DNA of 64,000 nucleotides. Origin: Candidatus Obscuribacterales bacterium (GTDB lineage: Bacteria; Cyanobacteriota; Vampirovibrionia; Obscuribacterales; Obscuribacteraceae). The stretch covers positions 117,212 through 181,211 of the forward strand of contig JAIELX010000020.1 in the NCBI GenBank assembly GCA_019752635.1, given 5' to 3'. Below the pieces are notes generated by a model that saw only the letters and a list, made by a program, of their open reading frames with translations, searched no databases and was not told the DNA's origin. The translations under genes and the position numbers were made by a program. This document shows positions 54,335 to 64,000 of the stretch, one piece after another (the stretch's first letter is position 1; each line of letters opens with the position of its first letter).

Positions 54335-54454
54335 GTGATTAATCCTCTTCTTTGCGCAAGAGAATTATAGAGACGCAGGTGGTGCGCGAGCAAGTTGTCA
54401 TTAAGCTGCGCACAATAACTGTTTCTAACGGTGATTAATCCGGAAGCCAGCTGG

Positions 54455-54841
54455 TTAGCTCGCTTGCTGTGAAATCCAGACCCGGGGCTTTTCGCCAGGC
54501 ATAATGGAACCGGGCGAGGTCGGAAGTGAGTAGGCGTCAATCTCTTCTCGCAGGTCTTTTAGTGCCTGCTCTGCTTCCAGGGCATCGCGATGTGTGTCGC
54601 CGCTGGAGCGTGTGTAAATCTCGTAAGCCCGGCGCAAGAGTCTCTCCGCCTCAATATGTTTGTCAGTCGCCTGGTACAGCAAGCCCAGGTTGAAGAGGTT
54701 GTCGGCAAGTTCGCCATGCTCGGGACCAAGATTTCTTTCCTTGATTCGTACCGCTGAGTGAAGAATTTGAGCTGCTCTCTCATAGTCACCGGTTTCTTCG
54801 AATGTCTCAGCCAACGAGACCATGTATTCAACTTTGCTCAT
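54455..54841 (-). CDS. Small TPR protein (kinesin-light-chain-type repeats)
   Basis: 128 residues; GAGGATG upstream. About two full TPR units of the TPR_10/12 type (ETGDYERAAQILHSAVRIKE, DKHIEAERLLRRAYEIYTR) and a short disordered tail. Cytoplasmic. Repeats of this kind are common in this kind of genome; role unknown. Confidence 0.82.
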   Translation of the reverse strand: MSKVEYMVSLAETFEETGDYERAAQILHSAVRIKERNLGPEHGELADNLFNLGLLYQATDKHIEAERLLRRAYEIYTRSSGDTHRDALEAEQALKDLREEIDAYSLPTSPGSIMPGEKPRVWISQQAS

Positions 54842-55137
54842 TAGTTCATCCTCTGCTCTTTCGATGAAAGCTACGCGGGTAAACCGAAGCAGTCCGCAGG
54901 GACTGCACGGTTCCCGCCTGCTGGCGAACTACGTCGGCAGCAGTAAAATCCAGATGCCTTGGCCGGGCGACGTGATGCCCAGGCTGACTGCACTCCGGGA
55001 CTGCCAACGGCGGAAACTAACAACAACGCTTTCTTGCCGGGGGCGTTGTTGCTGCTGATACCGTTGGTCGCGTCTATAAAAAGTGTGGCAGGTTGCGAGA
55101 AAGCCAGACTTTAGTGGTTCCGAAGCGGCGAGGAAAC
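54842..55137. other. Gap with one hairpin
   Basis: 296 bases with no supported gene. Contains a 9-bp stem CAACAACGC / GCGTTGTTG (55021-55029 with 55043-55051), placed downstream of the zinc-ribbon gene and possibly its terminator, though no U-tract follows on the minus strand. Confidence 0.35.
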
Positions 55138-55446
55138 TTAGGCGGAGGCTAGCTCTTTGGGAGCGTTCTGTTTTGCAGTAACCAAACAGAGCGTGCAGAG
55201 AACAGGCTTATGGCCTCTTGGTTGGAAGGGGACGCGGGTAGCGGTGCCGCATTGATCACAACTAACTTCCGTTGTGGTGTTCACATCTTTGCCATCTCTT
55301 TCGACTCGACAAAGAACTCTGCAATTCGGGCATTTTTTCGGTTCATTGGAAAGCCCCTTCGTTTGGAAGTATTCCTGCTCCCCGATGGAAAACAAAAAGC
55401 GTGATCCGCATTTGCGGCAGTTAAGTGATCTGTCGGACATCATCAT
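55138..55446 (-). CDS. Zinc-ribbon protein (probable zinc-binding domain)
   Basis: 102 residues; GAGG upstream of the first of three Met codons. Two ribbons: CRKC ... CPNC (with GEQEYFQTKGLSNEPKKCPNC, a known zinc-ribbon pattern) and CDQC ... CTLC in VPFQPRGHKPVLC. Small nucleic-acid or protein-binding protein; function not known. Confidence 0.85.
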   Translation of the reverse strand: MMMSDRSLNCRKCGSRFLFSIGEQEYFQTKGLSNEPKKCPNCRVLCRVERDGKDVNTTTEVSCDQCGTATRVPFQPRGHKPVLCTLCLVTAKQNAPKELASA

Positions 55447-55888
55447 GTAATACCTCGTGAATCGTTCTTCCCAATGTGCTGACAGCTTTCCTTTCAGGGG
55501 GAAGTTGTCTGATTCAAACGATATGGAAACGATAACATGCTCCTTTTCCGCCGGGTTCTACCTTGCGGGTTTGCCCCGGGGTGTTCTCGTGTTTTCACTA
55601 CAGCTTGACAGCGTTTCGATCGCCGACTGCGACTGCCATCCCTCGAAAGAGTGACCCCCGGTTTAGGTAGTTGGTGAACGGCGCTTGCCGCGTCGAAGAA
55701 TGTGCGCACCACAGGCGGAGCTGGCCGGCTATAGCAAAAATTAGCAATTGCTCATTTGGTCTTCGGGAGAAGCCTTTACAGCCTTAGAAGATACACGGAT
55801 TTGCGATCCCCCGGGGCTTTTCCCCCTTGTCCGCGTATACGCACGGCCATACGATGCGGGCGTGTGGTGTGCGCTAGTGGGTGAATTG
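55447..55888. other. Gap or 5' extension of the repeat protein
   Basis: 442 bases with no gene if the repeat protein starts at 55889. The frame is open from TTG 55748, but residues before 55889 look non-conserved. Confidence 0.4.
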
Positions 55889-58804
55889 ATGGCGGGACTC
55901 GATGCGGCGGTTCGACGACCTTCAGATATAGAAGGCCAGTTTGGCCAAAGCAGCCATGATGAGACGCGGTTAAGGTTGTTGGATGCACTTGGACGACCTT
56001 CCGGCGTGACCGCAAGTGAGTCTGGCGAGCGTGCGCAGCTTGTAGCTGTGAACCATCCCCAAGAAGGGAAAAGCGAGCCGCGCAAAGAAGTCGTCAAACT
56101 CGATGATGGAAGAAACGTCGAGTTCATTGTCGATGGGACCTTCAAAGTATCTCAAATGAAGGTAGACACCCGAACCTTTGTTCGGCGTGGAAACTCGGAT
56201 ACATGGGATGTTCAGAATACCAATGGTGCTGGAGGCCAGTGGTTTGGCGAAATTGAGATCACTGCCGGCGGTGGCTACTCATTTCAGGCCCGGGGCGATC
56301 AGAACAAGTTCACTGTTGCCAAATCCGGCAATATGCTTCACTCGCGTCCCGACGGTTCCATCCTGGAGACTGCCAACAGTGTACCGGTTGCAGTTACGTA
56401 TCCTGATAAGACGACTCGCTCATTCGTTCGTGACAAAGGCGACATTGTCTCTATAACGGAAGTCGACGGTACCACCTGGACAAGGGATCGGTCCACTGTA
56501 GGGGACTTTGTCTCAGCGAAAGACGGTTCGCGTCGGTCGGCCGTTGGCGTTGATGCCGAAGGCGTGTTTACTTTTACAGATTCGAATCGGGCCAGACACT
56601 CTGTTAATCGTACCGGAGTCGACGCGATCACGAATGCTGATGGCACCGGTTTGGAAGTGCGCAACGGGCAGATTGAAAAGGTCAAACGCTCCAATGGCAC
56701 CACCGTCGACTGTACTTATGACGACAAGAAACGTGTCCTGAGCATCACAATTGGTGGCAGCTCAAAATATGCGCGCACAGATGGCGGCTCATCCGACTGG
56801 ACATTCACTGAGAATGGAAAACCGGGCACTCCCTGGAAAGGTAACATCGAAGTATTGCCTGATGGAACCTGCCTCTATTCGACCCCGGACAAGAACAAAG
56901 AGTATGTTCAACCCAATGGTAAGCGCTGGATCGAAACCGCGGATAAGGCGCGCATCGACATAAATTCGGACGGCACCGTCTCCAAAGTCACCCGACCTGA
57001 TGGTAGCAACATTCAGTGCGAATACAAAGACGGCAAAATGATCAAGGTCACGGAGGACTGGGTCCGTTCGAAAGCCGTTTGGGAACGAAAATCCGGAACA
57101 GAGCGTTGGTTCTCTACCGATTTCCCCGGAGCACAGCGCATCAACTTGAGCGTCAGCTCGAAGGGCTCTGTCAGTTACGATAGTGTCGCGGGCACCAAGT
57201 ACACCGTCAACGTCGACGCGAGTCAACTTCGCGAGAAGGAAGACGGTGCGCGGATCTCACTGGACCTCTATCAGCGAGTCATATCTTCAACGCTGGCTGA
57301 CAAGACTGAGCTGAAGTGCGGATACGACAACACAACTCTAAACCGTGTGGAAGAAACCAGCAATGGAACAACAACCGTTTGGGAGCGTGACGCGGCTACC
57401 GGCAATTGGACTTCAGCAACTCGACCTGGAGAAAGTCGTCGTCATGTCGCTGTGGACGGAGATGCCGGTTACAGATATGTCGAACTCAAAGGCGATGATG
57501 TCACGTCCATTCGCTATATCGACGGTAATGCACGCACCTTCGAACGCAACGGCAACCGCGATGTCGTCAAAGTGGTGGAAAAATCTCATTCCGGTGCGGC
57601 AACCTGGAATCGTGGAAAAAATGATGATTGGACCAGCGGTTCGGTGAAGGAAGACCGAACGGATGTAGCGGTCGACCGCGATGGCGAATACAAGTTTGTC
57701 CGCGACGACGGTCTAACTCAGAAATACTTGCTCGATGGCACTGAGGATCTTGAACCCGAACGCATTGTCGCTCCTGAAAAAGTTGAGAAGGCTAGCGCCA
57801 AACTGTGGGCTCTGGCTCAGGGGAACATGCCTGATGCTAACGATCAAAAGAATTTTCAGAAAGACATGGAAGCATTCTATCGAAGAGCTTCCGTGCTACA
57901 GGTATCGGACGATCAGGTCGCTCAAACATTTGAATCGATAAGCTCGCTGATGGAAGCGGACGATAAAACGTCTTATCTCAAAAAGGCTGATCGTGTTGAG
58001 CTGGCCAAGCAGCTATTGCGTCACGTTGCATACCCTCGTGCTGTTGATCAGGGCTATCACGATACCTGTAACGTCACCACTGTTCAGGTTGTACTGGCTG
58101 CACGCCATCCGGAAAAATTCGTTGACGCTGTTAGAGAAGTCGCCACCACCGGTGCATTCAAAACGACCAACGGCACTAAGTTTAGTCTTGATGCTCAGAG
58201 CATGAGGCCTGACTGGCAAGCGAAACTCTACAAGCCTTACGATCCTGCTCGTAATTCCTATGGTCGCAGTTATGCCAGTCAGCTATTTCAGCTGACCGCT
58301 GTGAACGCATACTATGCCAGCAAAGGCTTGAACCGCCGCTACGAGCAGCGTGCCCCCGAAGGTCCGGAAGACACCGGCGAACGATTGATTGATACCACCA
58401 ATAATGCCGTTGTCGCTAAGGTACCTAGCCTCACCTGTGATCAGATGAAGGATGCATGTGTTCAAGTTGCTGGTGTAGCGTGCAATATCTTCGAGAGCAA
58501 TAAGTTGAATGACAACAACGTCAACAAGTTCTCGTCGGCTCAAGATTTGCAGACTCAACTTCTGGATTTGCAGAAGAAGGACAAGCTTCCTGCGATCATC
58601 ATGGTGAACACGAAACAAGAGCCTTATTACACTGAAACTGGTAAAGGTCGCTCCGGTCATGCTCCGGGCTGGCATGTGGTAACGATCTGGAACGTGGATC
58701 GCAGCGGACGTGTATTGGTTGATAATCAGTGGGGACGTCGCTCCGATAACGAAGGTCTGCGTCGAATGACGGTCCAGCAGATGTATCAAGCGGGGCAGCC
58801 GTAA
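55889..58804 (+). CDS. Repeat protein with C-terminal papain-like cysteine peptidase domain
   Basis: 971 residues from ATG 55889 (GGTGA upstream; an upstream TTG at 55748 is possible). No signal peptide. Residues about 70-600 are a run of YD/RHS-like beta repeats (for example DGTCLYSTPDKNKEYVQPNG, ARTFERNGNRDVVKVVEK), with recurring W-x-R and DG turns. A helical region (about 600-700) precedes a C-terminal domain with candidate Cys727 (GYHDTCNVTTVQ), His929 (GWHVVTIWNVD) and Asn946 (VDNQWG), the order of a papain-like peptidase. Fold and activity are inferred from motifs. A small gene follows after 5 bases. This resembles a polymorphic-toxin or surface-protein layout. Confidence 0.82.
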   Translation: MAGLDAAVRRPSDIEGQFGQSSHDETRLRLLDALGRPSGVTASESGERAQLVAVNHPQEGKSEPRKEVVKLDDGRNVEFIVDGTFKVSQMKVDTRTFVRRGNSDTWDVQNTNGAGGQWFGEIEITAGGGYSFQARGDQNKFTVAKSGNMLHSRPDGSILETANSVPVAVTYPDKTTRSFVRDKGDIVSITEVDGTTWTRDRSTVGDFVSAKDGSRRSAVGVDAEGVFTFTDSNRARHSVNRTGVDAITNADGTGLEVRNGQIEKVKRSNGTTVDCTYDDKKRVLSITIGGSSKYARTDGGSSDWTFTENGKPGTPWKGNIEVLPDGTCLYSTPDKNKEYVQPNGKRWIETADKARIDINSDGTVSKVTRPDGSNIQCEYKDGKMIKVTEDWVRSKAVWERKSGTERWFSTDFPGAQRINLSVSSKGSVSYDSVAGTKYTVNVDASQLREKEDGARISLDLYQRVISSTLADKTELKCGYDNTTLNRVEETSNGTTTVWERDAATGNWTSATRPGESRRHVAVDGDAGYRYVELKGDDVTSIRYIDGNARTFERNGNRDVVKVVEKSHSGAATWNRGKNDDWTSGSVKEDRTDVAVDRDGEYKFVRDDGLTQKYLLDGTEDLEPERIVAPEKVEKASAKLWALAQGNMPDANDQKNFQKDMEAFYRRASVLQVSDDQVAQTFESISSLMEADDKTSYLKKADRVELAKQLLRHVAYPRAVDQGYHDTCNVTTVQVVLAARHPEKFVDAVREVATTGAFKTTNGTKFSLDAQSMRPDWQAKLYKPYDPARNSYGRSYASQLFQLTAVNAYYASKGLNRRYEQRAPEGPEDTGERLIDTTNNAVVAKVPSLTCDQMKDACVQVAGVACNIFESNKLNDNNVNKFSSAQDLQTQLLDLQKKDKLPAIIMVNTKQEPYYTETGKGRSGHAPGWHVVTIWNVDRSGRVLVDNQWGRRSDNEGLRRMTVQQMYQAGQP

Positions 58805-58809
58805 AGAAT

Positions 58810-59301
58810 ATGGTAACCCGATTGATCGACTTTTCCACTACCATGATCAAAGCGATGGACTTGCCAAAGGGCTGGCAGGAAACTCAGACTTTGGATGGAG
58901 ACTCGTTCCACTTCCAGCCTCATGGAGTGCCGGACGTATTGCTGGCCGTCTTTAGTCGGCATGTTAGCTACTTTGACCACCTTGCAATCTGTAGAGTGAT
59001 GAGCTTCGGTGAGCACACCATTTCGGTGCAGGAATTGGAGATGTTGGCCCCGGTATTGGGAAACATGTCCGATCCCGATGTTTTTTCGATGCGCTTGGCG
59101 CTGGTGTTGGAGTTGCGAGGCAAGCCTGTCATTGCAGTTGAGGGCACATACAAGGCCAACGGTCATCGCTGCCGCAGCCTCTTTGTGGCTTCCTCTGCGA
59201 ACACTATCGAAGTAATTTATTTTCAAGCACCGGGCGGCTTGTTTGCTGAATATGAGGGTGCCGCGGATCACGCGTTCAAATCGATCCTGTGGCGCCACTA
59301 A
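58810..59301 (+). CDS. Small partner of the repeat protein
   Basis: 163 residues, starting 5 bases after the repeat protein stop. No signal peptide. N-terminal MVTRLIDFSTTMIKAMDLPKGW and FHFQPHGVPDVLL, then alpha/beta pattern reminiscent of DcrB/PsbP-type chaperone folds (weak). Placement directly behind a repeat/peptidase gene suggests an immunity or chaperone role; not proven. Confidence 0.72.
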   Translation: MVTRLIDFSTTMIKAMDLPKGWQETQTLDGDSFHFQPHGVPDVLLAVFSRHVSYFDHLAICRVMSFGEHTISVQELEMLAPVLGNMSDPDVFSMRLALVLELRGKPVIAVEGTYKANGHRCRSLFVASSANTIEVIYFQAPGGLFAEYEGAADHAFKSILWRH

Positions 59302-59482
59302 CCTGGAAGCAGGCATCCCGCTGGCGGGGCACCTGCGTAAGACCGAATTTCCCTAATAGATTCTCTCGTCGGGCGCAATGGCAACGCCTGTGTTAGGTTC
59401 AACCTTCGGTTCGTAGTACGGACCGGCTTGACGATCGATCAGCACGCTGACTATTGCCGCGTTCTTCTCTATCTGTCTCAGC

Positions 59483-59938
59483 ATGTCGCGATCGACATTC
59501 CTGTGGGAAGCACGCATCGCTTTCAGCAATGGTGGGCAGACGCCCATTTTAGTGATTTCATCCGATCCCGACCTCGGCGCTGTGAACAGCGGGACACCGG
59601 CGAGCGTTGAAGCTGCTTTAGACTCCGGTGCAGACGATTTCGTCTCGAGCAGTACGATCACTTTGAATGTAAACGAGAGCATTGTCATCCGGAATGGCGA
59701 TGAGATTCACCTTCACCCGATGGAGTTCAATCTGCTTGAGTTTCTGCTGCGGCACCCCAATCAGGTTTTCACCGCTCGCACACTGCATGAGCGTGTGTGG
59801 CGCGGACAAGTCAATCGAGCTTCGTCTTCTGACACTGTGCGAACGCACATCAAGACATTGCGGAAGAAGATTGACATACCCGGCACAAAGTCACTGATCA
59901 CATCGGTGCAAGGTCGCGGCTATAAACTTAGCCTCTGA
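59483..59938 (+). pseudogene. Broken OmpR-type response regulator
   Basis: 151-residue frame. The C-terminal winged helix (HPMEFNLLEFLLRHPNQVF, DTVRTHIKTLRKKID, VQGRGYKL) is intact and close to that of the regulator at 47599. The receiver is reduced to fragments: GGQTPILVISSDPD and ALDSGADDFVSS remain, but the phospho-acceptor Asp, the acidic pair and the KP lysine are absent. No Shine-Dalgarno precedes ATG 59483. A pseudogene or a constitutive DNA-binding fragment; a stop just upstream in frame shows the receiver start is gone. Confidence 0.7.
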
Positions 59939-59945
59939 CCCAACT

Positions 59946-60224
59946 TTACGATTCAAACGAAGCATTGTTCTTGTTCACCATCTCGGCAATAAACTTACTG
60001 ACTTCGGTGGATTCGATTACTTTGCCCTGCATTTCCAATGCGAGAACTAACTGACGTAGAATCTCTATGACTTTTAAGTGCAGAGGTGTCAGCTGGTCAT
60101 ACACGAGGCCATATGCTTTTCTGAGGAGCAGCTCGGCTTTTGATCCGTTCTGGAGCAACAGTTCAGCCGCGGCCCCTTCAAGTAAAGTCGAAACGTTATT
60201 CTCATTGTCGTGTACGTGATCCAT
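59946..60224 (-). CDS. Small helical protein
   Basis: 92 residues from ATG 60224 (AGGTGGAGG upstream). Helix-rich, with one degenerate TPR-like unit (NGSKAELLLRKAYGLVYDQL, KVIEILRQLVLALEMQGKV). No signal peptide. Function unknown. It ends 8 bases from the broken regulator, convergent with it. Confidence 0.7.
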   Translation of the reverse strand: MDHVHDNENNVSTLLEGAAAELLLQNGSKAELLLRKAYGLVYDQLTPLHLKVIEILRQLVLALEMQGKVIESTEVSKFIAEMVNKNNASFES

Positions 60225-60441
60225 GTCCTCCACCTCTTGCGAGTCCTAGAGCAGCTCTCTAATCCAATGATACTCAATGTGCAGTGAAGGCGGAGTGAAC
60301 TGCGGCTTAAAGTACATGATTACGCTGAGCAACCAAATCGTGACACTATTTACGGTGCCTTAAAGTAAGCCGAAGAGCTCCAGGACCGGTAAGAGAGAGT
60401 TCCTGCGCAGTGCGAACGGCGAAATTTTGAATCTGACTAAA

Positions 60442-63400
60442 CTAAGTCGTGCGGGTGACGGTGCGGTTGCTTTCCCAGTATTCGATCTTGCTGTGATATT
60501 CCTGCAAGCTCTTAACTCCGAGCGTTCCCTGTTGCAGCGCCGCAATGGCTGCTGCTGTCGCCTTGGCTCCGGACAGGGTGGTAACCACGGGAACGTTGTA
60601 GTTGATTGCCGCACGACGAATCCACTGGTCGTCCTGATGAGCTGAACGTCCCGACGGGCAGTTGACTACCAAGTTGATCTCACCGTTCTTGATGCGGTCG
60701 ACCAGGTTCGGTCTACCTTCCGACACTTTGTTGACCACCGTCGAGGGAATCCCCCCGGCAGCAAGAGTTGCTGCTGTTCCTCTGGTGGCGACAATGTCGA
60801 AGCCGAGTTGATAGAGGCTTTGAGCAACCGGAACCAAATCACGTTTGAATGAATCAGATACGCTGAGAAAAATGCGACCCTTTACTGGCAGATCGTGCCC
60901 TGCGGCAATTTGAGCTTTTGCGAATGCAAGACCGAACTGCGATGCGATACCCATCACTTCTCCAGTTGATCTCATTTCCGGACCGAGTGAAATTTCCGAA
61001 CCCGGAAACTTCTTGAAGGGAATCACCACTGATTTCACCGACACATGAGGCGGAAGGAGTCGATCTTTCAAGCCCAGTGAGTTGAGCGATACGCCCAACA
61101 TTACTTTCGTTGCAATCGAAGCCCATGGCACGCCTGTCGCTTTGGATACAAACGGTACGGTGCGGCTGGCTCGCGGATTGACTTCCAGGATATAGAGCAA
61201 GCCGTCTTGCAGCGCGAACTGAATGTTCATTAGACCGATGACTTTCAATTCGGACGCCAGCGATCTTGTCGCTGCTCTGATCTCTTCTATTATATGAAGG
61301 GGAATCGATTGCGCCGGTAATACGCAAGTACTGTCGCCAGAATGGATACCTGCTTGCTCTATGTGCTCCATTATTCCAGCGATGACTGTAGTTTCACCGT
61401 CGCTGATGGCATCTACGTCTATCTCAATTGCGTTTTCCAGGAACTCGTCCAACAATACGGGATGATTCGGTTGAACGGAAAAACCGCTAGTAAGCCATTG
61501 CTCGAGCTCTTCTGCGGTGAAGATGATTCTCATGGCTCGACCGCCCAGAACATAGCTAGGGCGGACCAATAGCGGATAGCCAATTTGGTCTGCGACGGCG
61601 AATGCTTCTTTGGCATCAGTGGCGGTGCCACCTTTCGGTTGCCGCAAGCCGAGTCGGGAAAGCAACGCACCAAATCGTTTCCTATCTTCGGCCAGGTCGA
61701 TGGAGTCGGGTGAGGTGCCCAGTATTTTGATGCCACGAGCCTCCAAGCCCGCGCACAGCTTGAGCGGAGTTTGTCCGCCCATTTGCACGATAACGCCAAC
61801 TGGATTTTCTACTTCTGCAATGTTTGAGACATCTTCGAGGGTAAGCGGTTCGAAGTAGAGTCTGTCCGATACGTCATAGTCCGTCGATACGGTCTCCGGG
61901 TTCGAGTTGACCATGACGGCTTCGAATCCGAGCTCTCTGATAGCCAGAGATGCCTGGACGCAGCAGTAGTCGAATTCAATTCCTTGTCCAATTCTGTTGG
62001 GACCGCCGCCAAGAATGATTACCTTCTTCTTGTCGGATACCGGAACTTCGCTCTCGTCTTCATAGGTTGAATACATGTATGGTGTGCTGGCTTTGAATTC
62101 AGCCGCGCAGGTGTCCACTGTTTTGTAGGCCGGCACGATATTGAGTTTCTTTCGAAGGTTGTAGACGTCGTCTTCCTTACAGCTCGTGAGGTTTGCGAGC
62201 TGCTTGTCGCTGAATCCGAACCGTTTCAGCCTGCGCAAGTAGGCCGCATCCAATTCATTGATCGAGCCGACAGCAGAGGTCAGGGCTTTGCTTTCTTGCC
62301 AAATTTCTAAAAGGTTGTCCAGATACCAGGGATCGATATGCGAGAGTTCGTGCACTTCATCGATGAGAACGCCGGCATCCAATGCACCAAAAATATCCGT
62401 AATGCGATGATTGCTCGGGACGGCCAGTCTGCGACGCCACTCTGCGCGGTCGGCCTTTTGTCGCCCCTGAACGGAGGAAAATCCCGGTAGTCCTAATTCG
62501 AGTCCGCGTAGCGCTTTTTGCATGGACTCCTGGAATGTCCGTCCAATCGCCATAACTTCGCCGACCGATTTCATTTGTGTCGTCAGAGTGTTATCACTGC
62601 CGCGAAACTTCTCAAAATTGAATCGGGGGATTTTTGTTACCACGTAGTCAATCACCGGTTCAAAGGAGGCCGGCGTCAGTCGAGTTATGTCGTTTGGTAT
62701 CTCGTCCAAAGTCAGTCCGATAGCCAGTTTTGCCGCAATCTTTGCAATGGGGAAGCCGGTTGCCTTGCTGGCAAGTGCCGATGACCGCGACACGCGCGGG
62801 TTCATTTCGATGACCACGAATTTTCCTGTTGCCGGGTCTACGCCGAACTGAATATTGGAACCACCAGTGTCGACGCCCACGGCCCGAATCACTTTTATAG
62901 CCGCATCGCGGAGGTCTTGATATTCTCTGTCCGAGAGAGTTTGCACAGGCGCTGTTGTGATCGAGTCGCCTGTGTGGATTCCCATCGGGTCGAAGTTCTC
63001 GATGGAGCAAATAATGACCACATTGTCTAGTCTGTCACGCATGACCTCCAATTCCATTTCTTTCCATCCCAGAACGCTCTGTTCCAGAAGGATTTCGTTA
63101 ACCGGGCTTGCGTTTAGACCTTCCAGGGCAATTTGATCCAGTTCTTCGTGGTTATATGCGATGCCACCGCCACTGCCACCAAGCGTGAATGCGGGGCGAA
63201 TAATGATCGGGAAACCTATTTCGGCTGCCACATCGCGTACTTCGGACATCTTTCGCACGATGCCCGATTTCGGCACGGCCAGGTCGTTAGCGATCATCAA
63301 CTGTTTGAAGAGTTCGCGATCCTCGGCTAGTTTGATCGCTTCGAAACCTGCGCCGATTAGCTCTACGTTGTACTCAGCGAGAATGCCGCGCTCGGCCAGT

Positions 63401-63702
63401 TGCACCGCTACGTTCAACGCCGTTTGTCCACCCATGGTGGGGAGAAGCGCATCGGGGCGTTCGCGCGCAATGATTTCTCTAGTGAAATCGGCTGTAACCG
63501 GCTCCAGATAGGTGCGGTCCGCCACCATGGGGTCGGTCATTATTGATGCGGGATTGGAGTTGATGAGAATGACCTCGTAACCCTCATCTTTCAATGCTTT
63601 GCAGGCTTGAGTCCCCGAATAATCGAACTCGCAGGCTTGTCCAATCGTTATCGGACCGGCTCCCAGGACCAGGATTCTGCGGATGTCCGTTCTCTTTGCC
63701 AT
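60442..63702 (-). CDS. carB: Carbamoyl-phosphate synthase large subunit
   Basis: 1086 residues, the family's full length. Makes carbamoyl phosphate for arginine and pyrimidine synthesis with CarA. Two ATP-grasp halves ([44 protein letters not shown]), oligomerisation region (about 400-550) and the C-terminal MGS-like allosteric domain ([17 protein letters not shown]...). ATP-binding signatures [17 protein letters not shown] and [16 protein letters not shown] are intact. carA is not adjacent. Confidence 0.97.
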   Translation of the reverse strand: MAKRTDIRRILVLGAGPITIGQACEFDYSGTQACKALKDEGYEVILINSNPASIMTDPMVADRTYLEPVTADFTREIIARERPDALLPTMGGQTALNVAVQLAERGILAEYNVELIGAGFEAIKLAEDRELFKQLMIANDLAVPKSGIVRKMSEVRDVAAEIGFPIIIRPAFTLGGSGGGIAYNHEELDQIALEGLNASPVNEILLEQSVLGWKEMELEVMRDRLDNVVIICSIENFDPMGIHTGDSITTAPVQTLSDREYQDLRDAAIKVIRAVGVDTGGSNIQFGVDPATGKFVVIEMNPRVSRSSALASKATGFPIAKIAAKLAIGLTLDEIPNDITRLTPASFEPVIDYVVTKIPRFNFEKFRGSDNTLTTQMKSVGEVMAIGRTFQESMQKALRGLELGLPGFSSVQGRQKADRAEWRRRLAVPSNHRITDIFGALDAGVLIDEVHELSHIDPWYLDNLLEIWQESKALTSAVGSINELDAAYLRRLKRFGFSDKQLANLTSCKEDDVYNLRKKLNIVPAYKTVDTCAAEFKASTPYMYSTYEDESEVPVSDKKKVIILGGGPNRIGQGIEFDYCCVQASLAIRELGFEAVMVNSNPETVSTDYDVSDRLYFEPLTLEDVSNIAEVENPVGVIVQMGGQTPLKLCAGLEARGIKILGTSPDSIDLAEDRKRFGALLSRLGLRQPKGGTATDAKEAFAVADQIGYPLLVRPSYVLGGRAMRIIFTAEELEQWLTSGFSVQPNHPVLLDEFLENAIEIDVDAISDGETTVIAGIMEHIEQAGIHSGDSTCVLPAQSIPLHIIEEIRAATRSLASELKVIGLMNIQFALQDGLLYILEVNPRASRTVPFVSKATGVPWASIATKVMLGVSLNSLGLKDRLLPPHVSVKSVVIPFKKFPGSEISLGPEMRSTGEVMGIASQFGLAFAKAQIAAGHDLPVKGRIFLSVSDSFKRDLVPVAQSLYQLGFDIVATRGTAATLAAGGIPSTVVNKVSEGRPNLVDRIKNGEINLVVNCPSGRSAHQDDQWIRRAAINYNVPVVTTLSGAKATAAAIAALQQGTLGVKSLQEYHSKIEYWESNRTVTRTT

Positions 63703-64000
63703 TTGCTGTGAATCCTCTCTTCGCCACTGTATCCCGGGGCATGACCCGGAGTTTCGGTTCTCGATCGCTTCAGTTTACACGCTGAGGAGCCTTGTATCGT
63801 CACTTCGGGCGCCATTTATGACAAATTGCAGCACGGTACGCGGTGCGGGGCGTCGCCTGCAGGAGACACCACCCGACCGGCTGAAGAGAGAGCAGAGCAC
63901 CGATTGCCCCCCCCCCCCCGTCCGTCCCGCATCAATCAGATACTCTCACTGGCGGTGCCGCTCACTAATCGTCTGAGTCGTTCGGGTCGCAAAATTAAGC
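63703..64000. other. Gap upstream of carB at the window edge
   Basis: 298 bases without a supported gene, containing the poly-C run at 63907 and presumably the carB promoter. Nothing else identified. Confidence 0.4.
63907..63919 (+). repeat. Run of 13 C
   Basis: Homopolymer of 13 C residues upstream of carB, about 205 bases before its start. It could be a slippage-prone site or an assembly artefact. Confidence 0.8.

Noticed and set aside
55457..55654. 65-residue plus-strand frame in the gap before the repeat protein
   Set aside because: No Shine-Dalgarno, no conserved-looking segment.
1..64000. tRNA, rRNA, CRISPR, insertion sequences, integrase or phage modules
   Set aside because: I looked for T-loop-like GTTCRANTC with acceptor stems, regular direct repeats, transposase motifs and terminal repeats and found none that stand up.

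Overview
The window is a chromosomal segment of about 50% GC from a diderm-type bacterium with a regulator-rich genome. It holds about 49 confident or probable protein genes and no rRNA, tRNA, CRISPR array or insertion sequence that I can recognise. The mix of abundant TPR proteins, a Hanks kinase fused to TPRs, many OmpR-type regulators and histidine kinases, secreted hydrolases, a large repeat protein with a papain-like end and a zinc-ribbon membrane protein resembling a cyanobacterial family would fit a non-photosynthetic cyanobacterial relative (Melainabacteria/Vampirovibrionia, Obscuribacterales-like). That placement is an inference from gene content, not a phylogeny.

Layout. 1-1.8 kb: 3' part of ligD (ligase OB fold plus polymerase), cut by the window edge. 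1.8-8.4 kb: a signalling block in which a response regulator and a Ser/Thr kinase-TPR gene run leftward and a histidine kinase plus an exported TPR protein run rightward; a double terminator follows. 8.7-16.2 kb: a TPR protein, a retron-type reverse transcriptase homologue that has lost catalytic residues, an unknown acidic protein, an AraC/GyrI-like regulator, threonine aldolase, a lipoprotein hydrolase and a membrane protein. 16.3-23.4 kb: a membrane-anchored unknown protein, a TadG-like protein, then a second regulator / kinase-TPR cassette with the same divergent layout as the first. 23.4-29.2 kb: proline synthesis (proC; proB-proA) with a metal P-type ATPase in between. 29.2-37 kb: a secreted 5'-nucleotidase, small secreted and membrane proteins, a thioredoxin-like anchor protein paired with a large histidine kinase, and a Suppressor-of-fused domain protein.

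37-46.3 kb: envelope and division genes, rsmH-ftsL-ftsI-murJ leftward and dapF-ftsQ plus a beta-propeller-like gene rightward, with a D-aminopeptidase and a zinc-ribbon membrane protein between. 47.6-53.6 kb: an orphan regulator, a patatin lipase and a run of small envelope and secreted genes, two of which carry a duplicated upstream element. 53.6-60.3 kb: deoC, a small TPR protein, a zinc-ribbon protein, a ~970-residue repeat protein ending in a putative cysteine peptidase with a tightly linked small partner, a broken response regulator and a small helical protein. 60.4-63.7 kb: carB. A run of 13 C residues lies near the right edge.

The observations most worth a second look are the catalytically degenerate retron-type RT, the two paralogous regulator/kinase/TPR cassettes (one also coupled to a Hanks kinase), the repeat protein/peptidase with its partner, the bacterial Suppressor-of-fused protein, and the duplicated upstream element.
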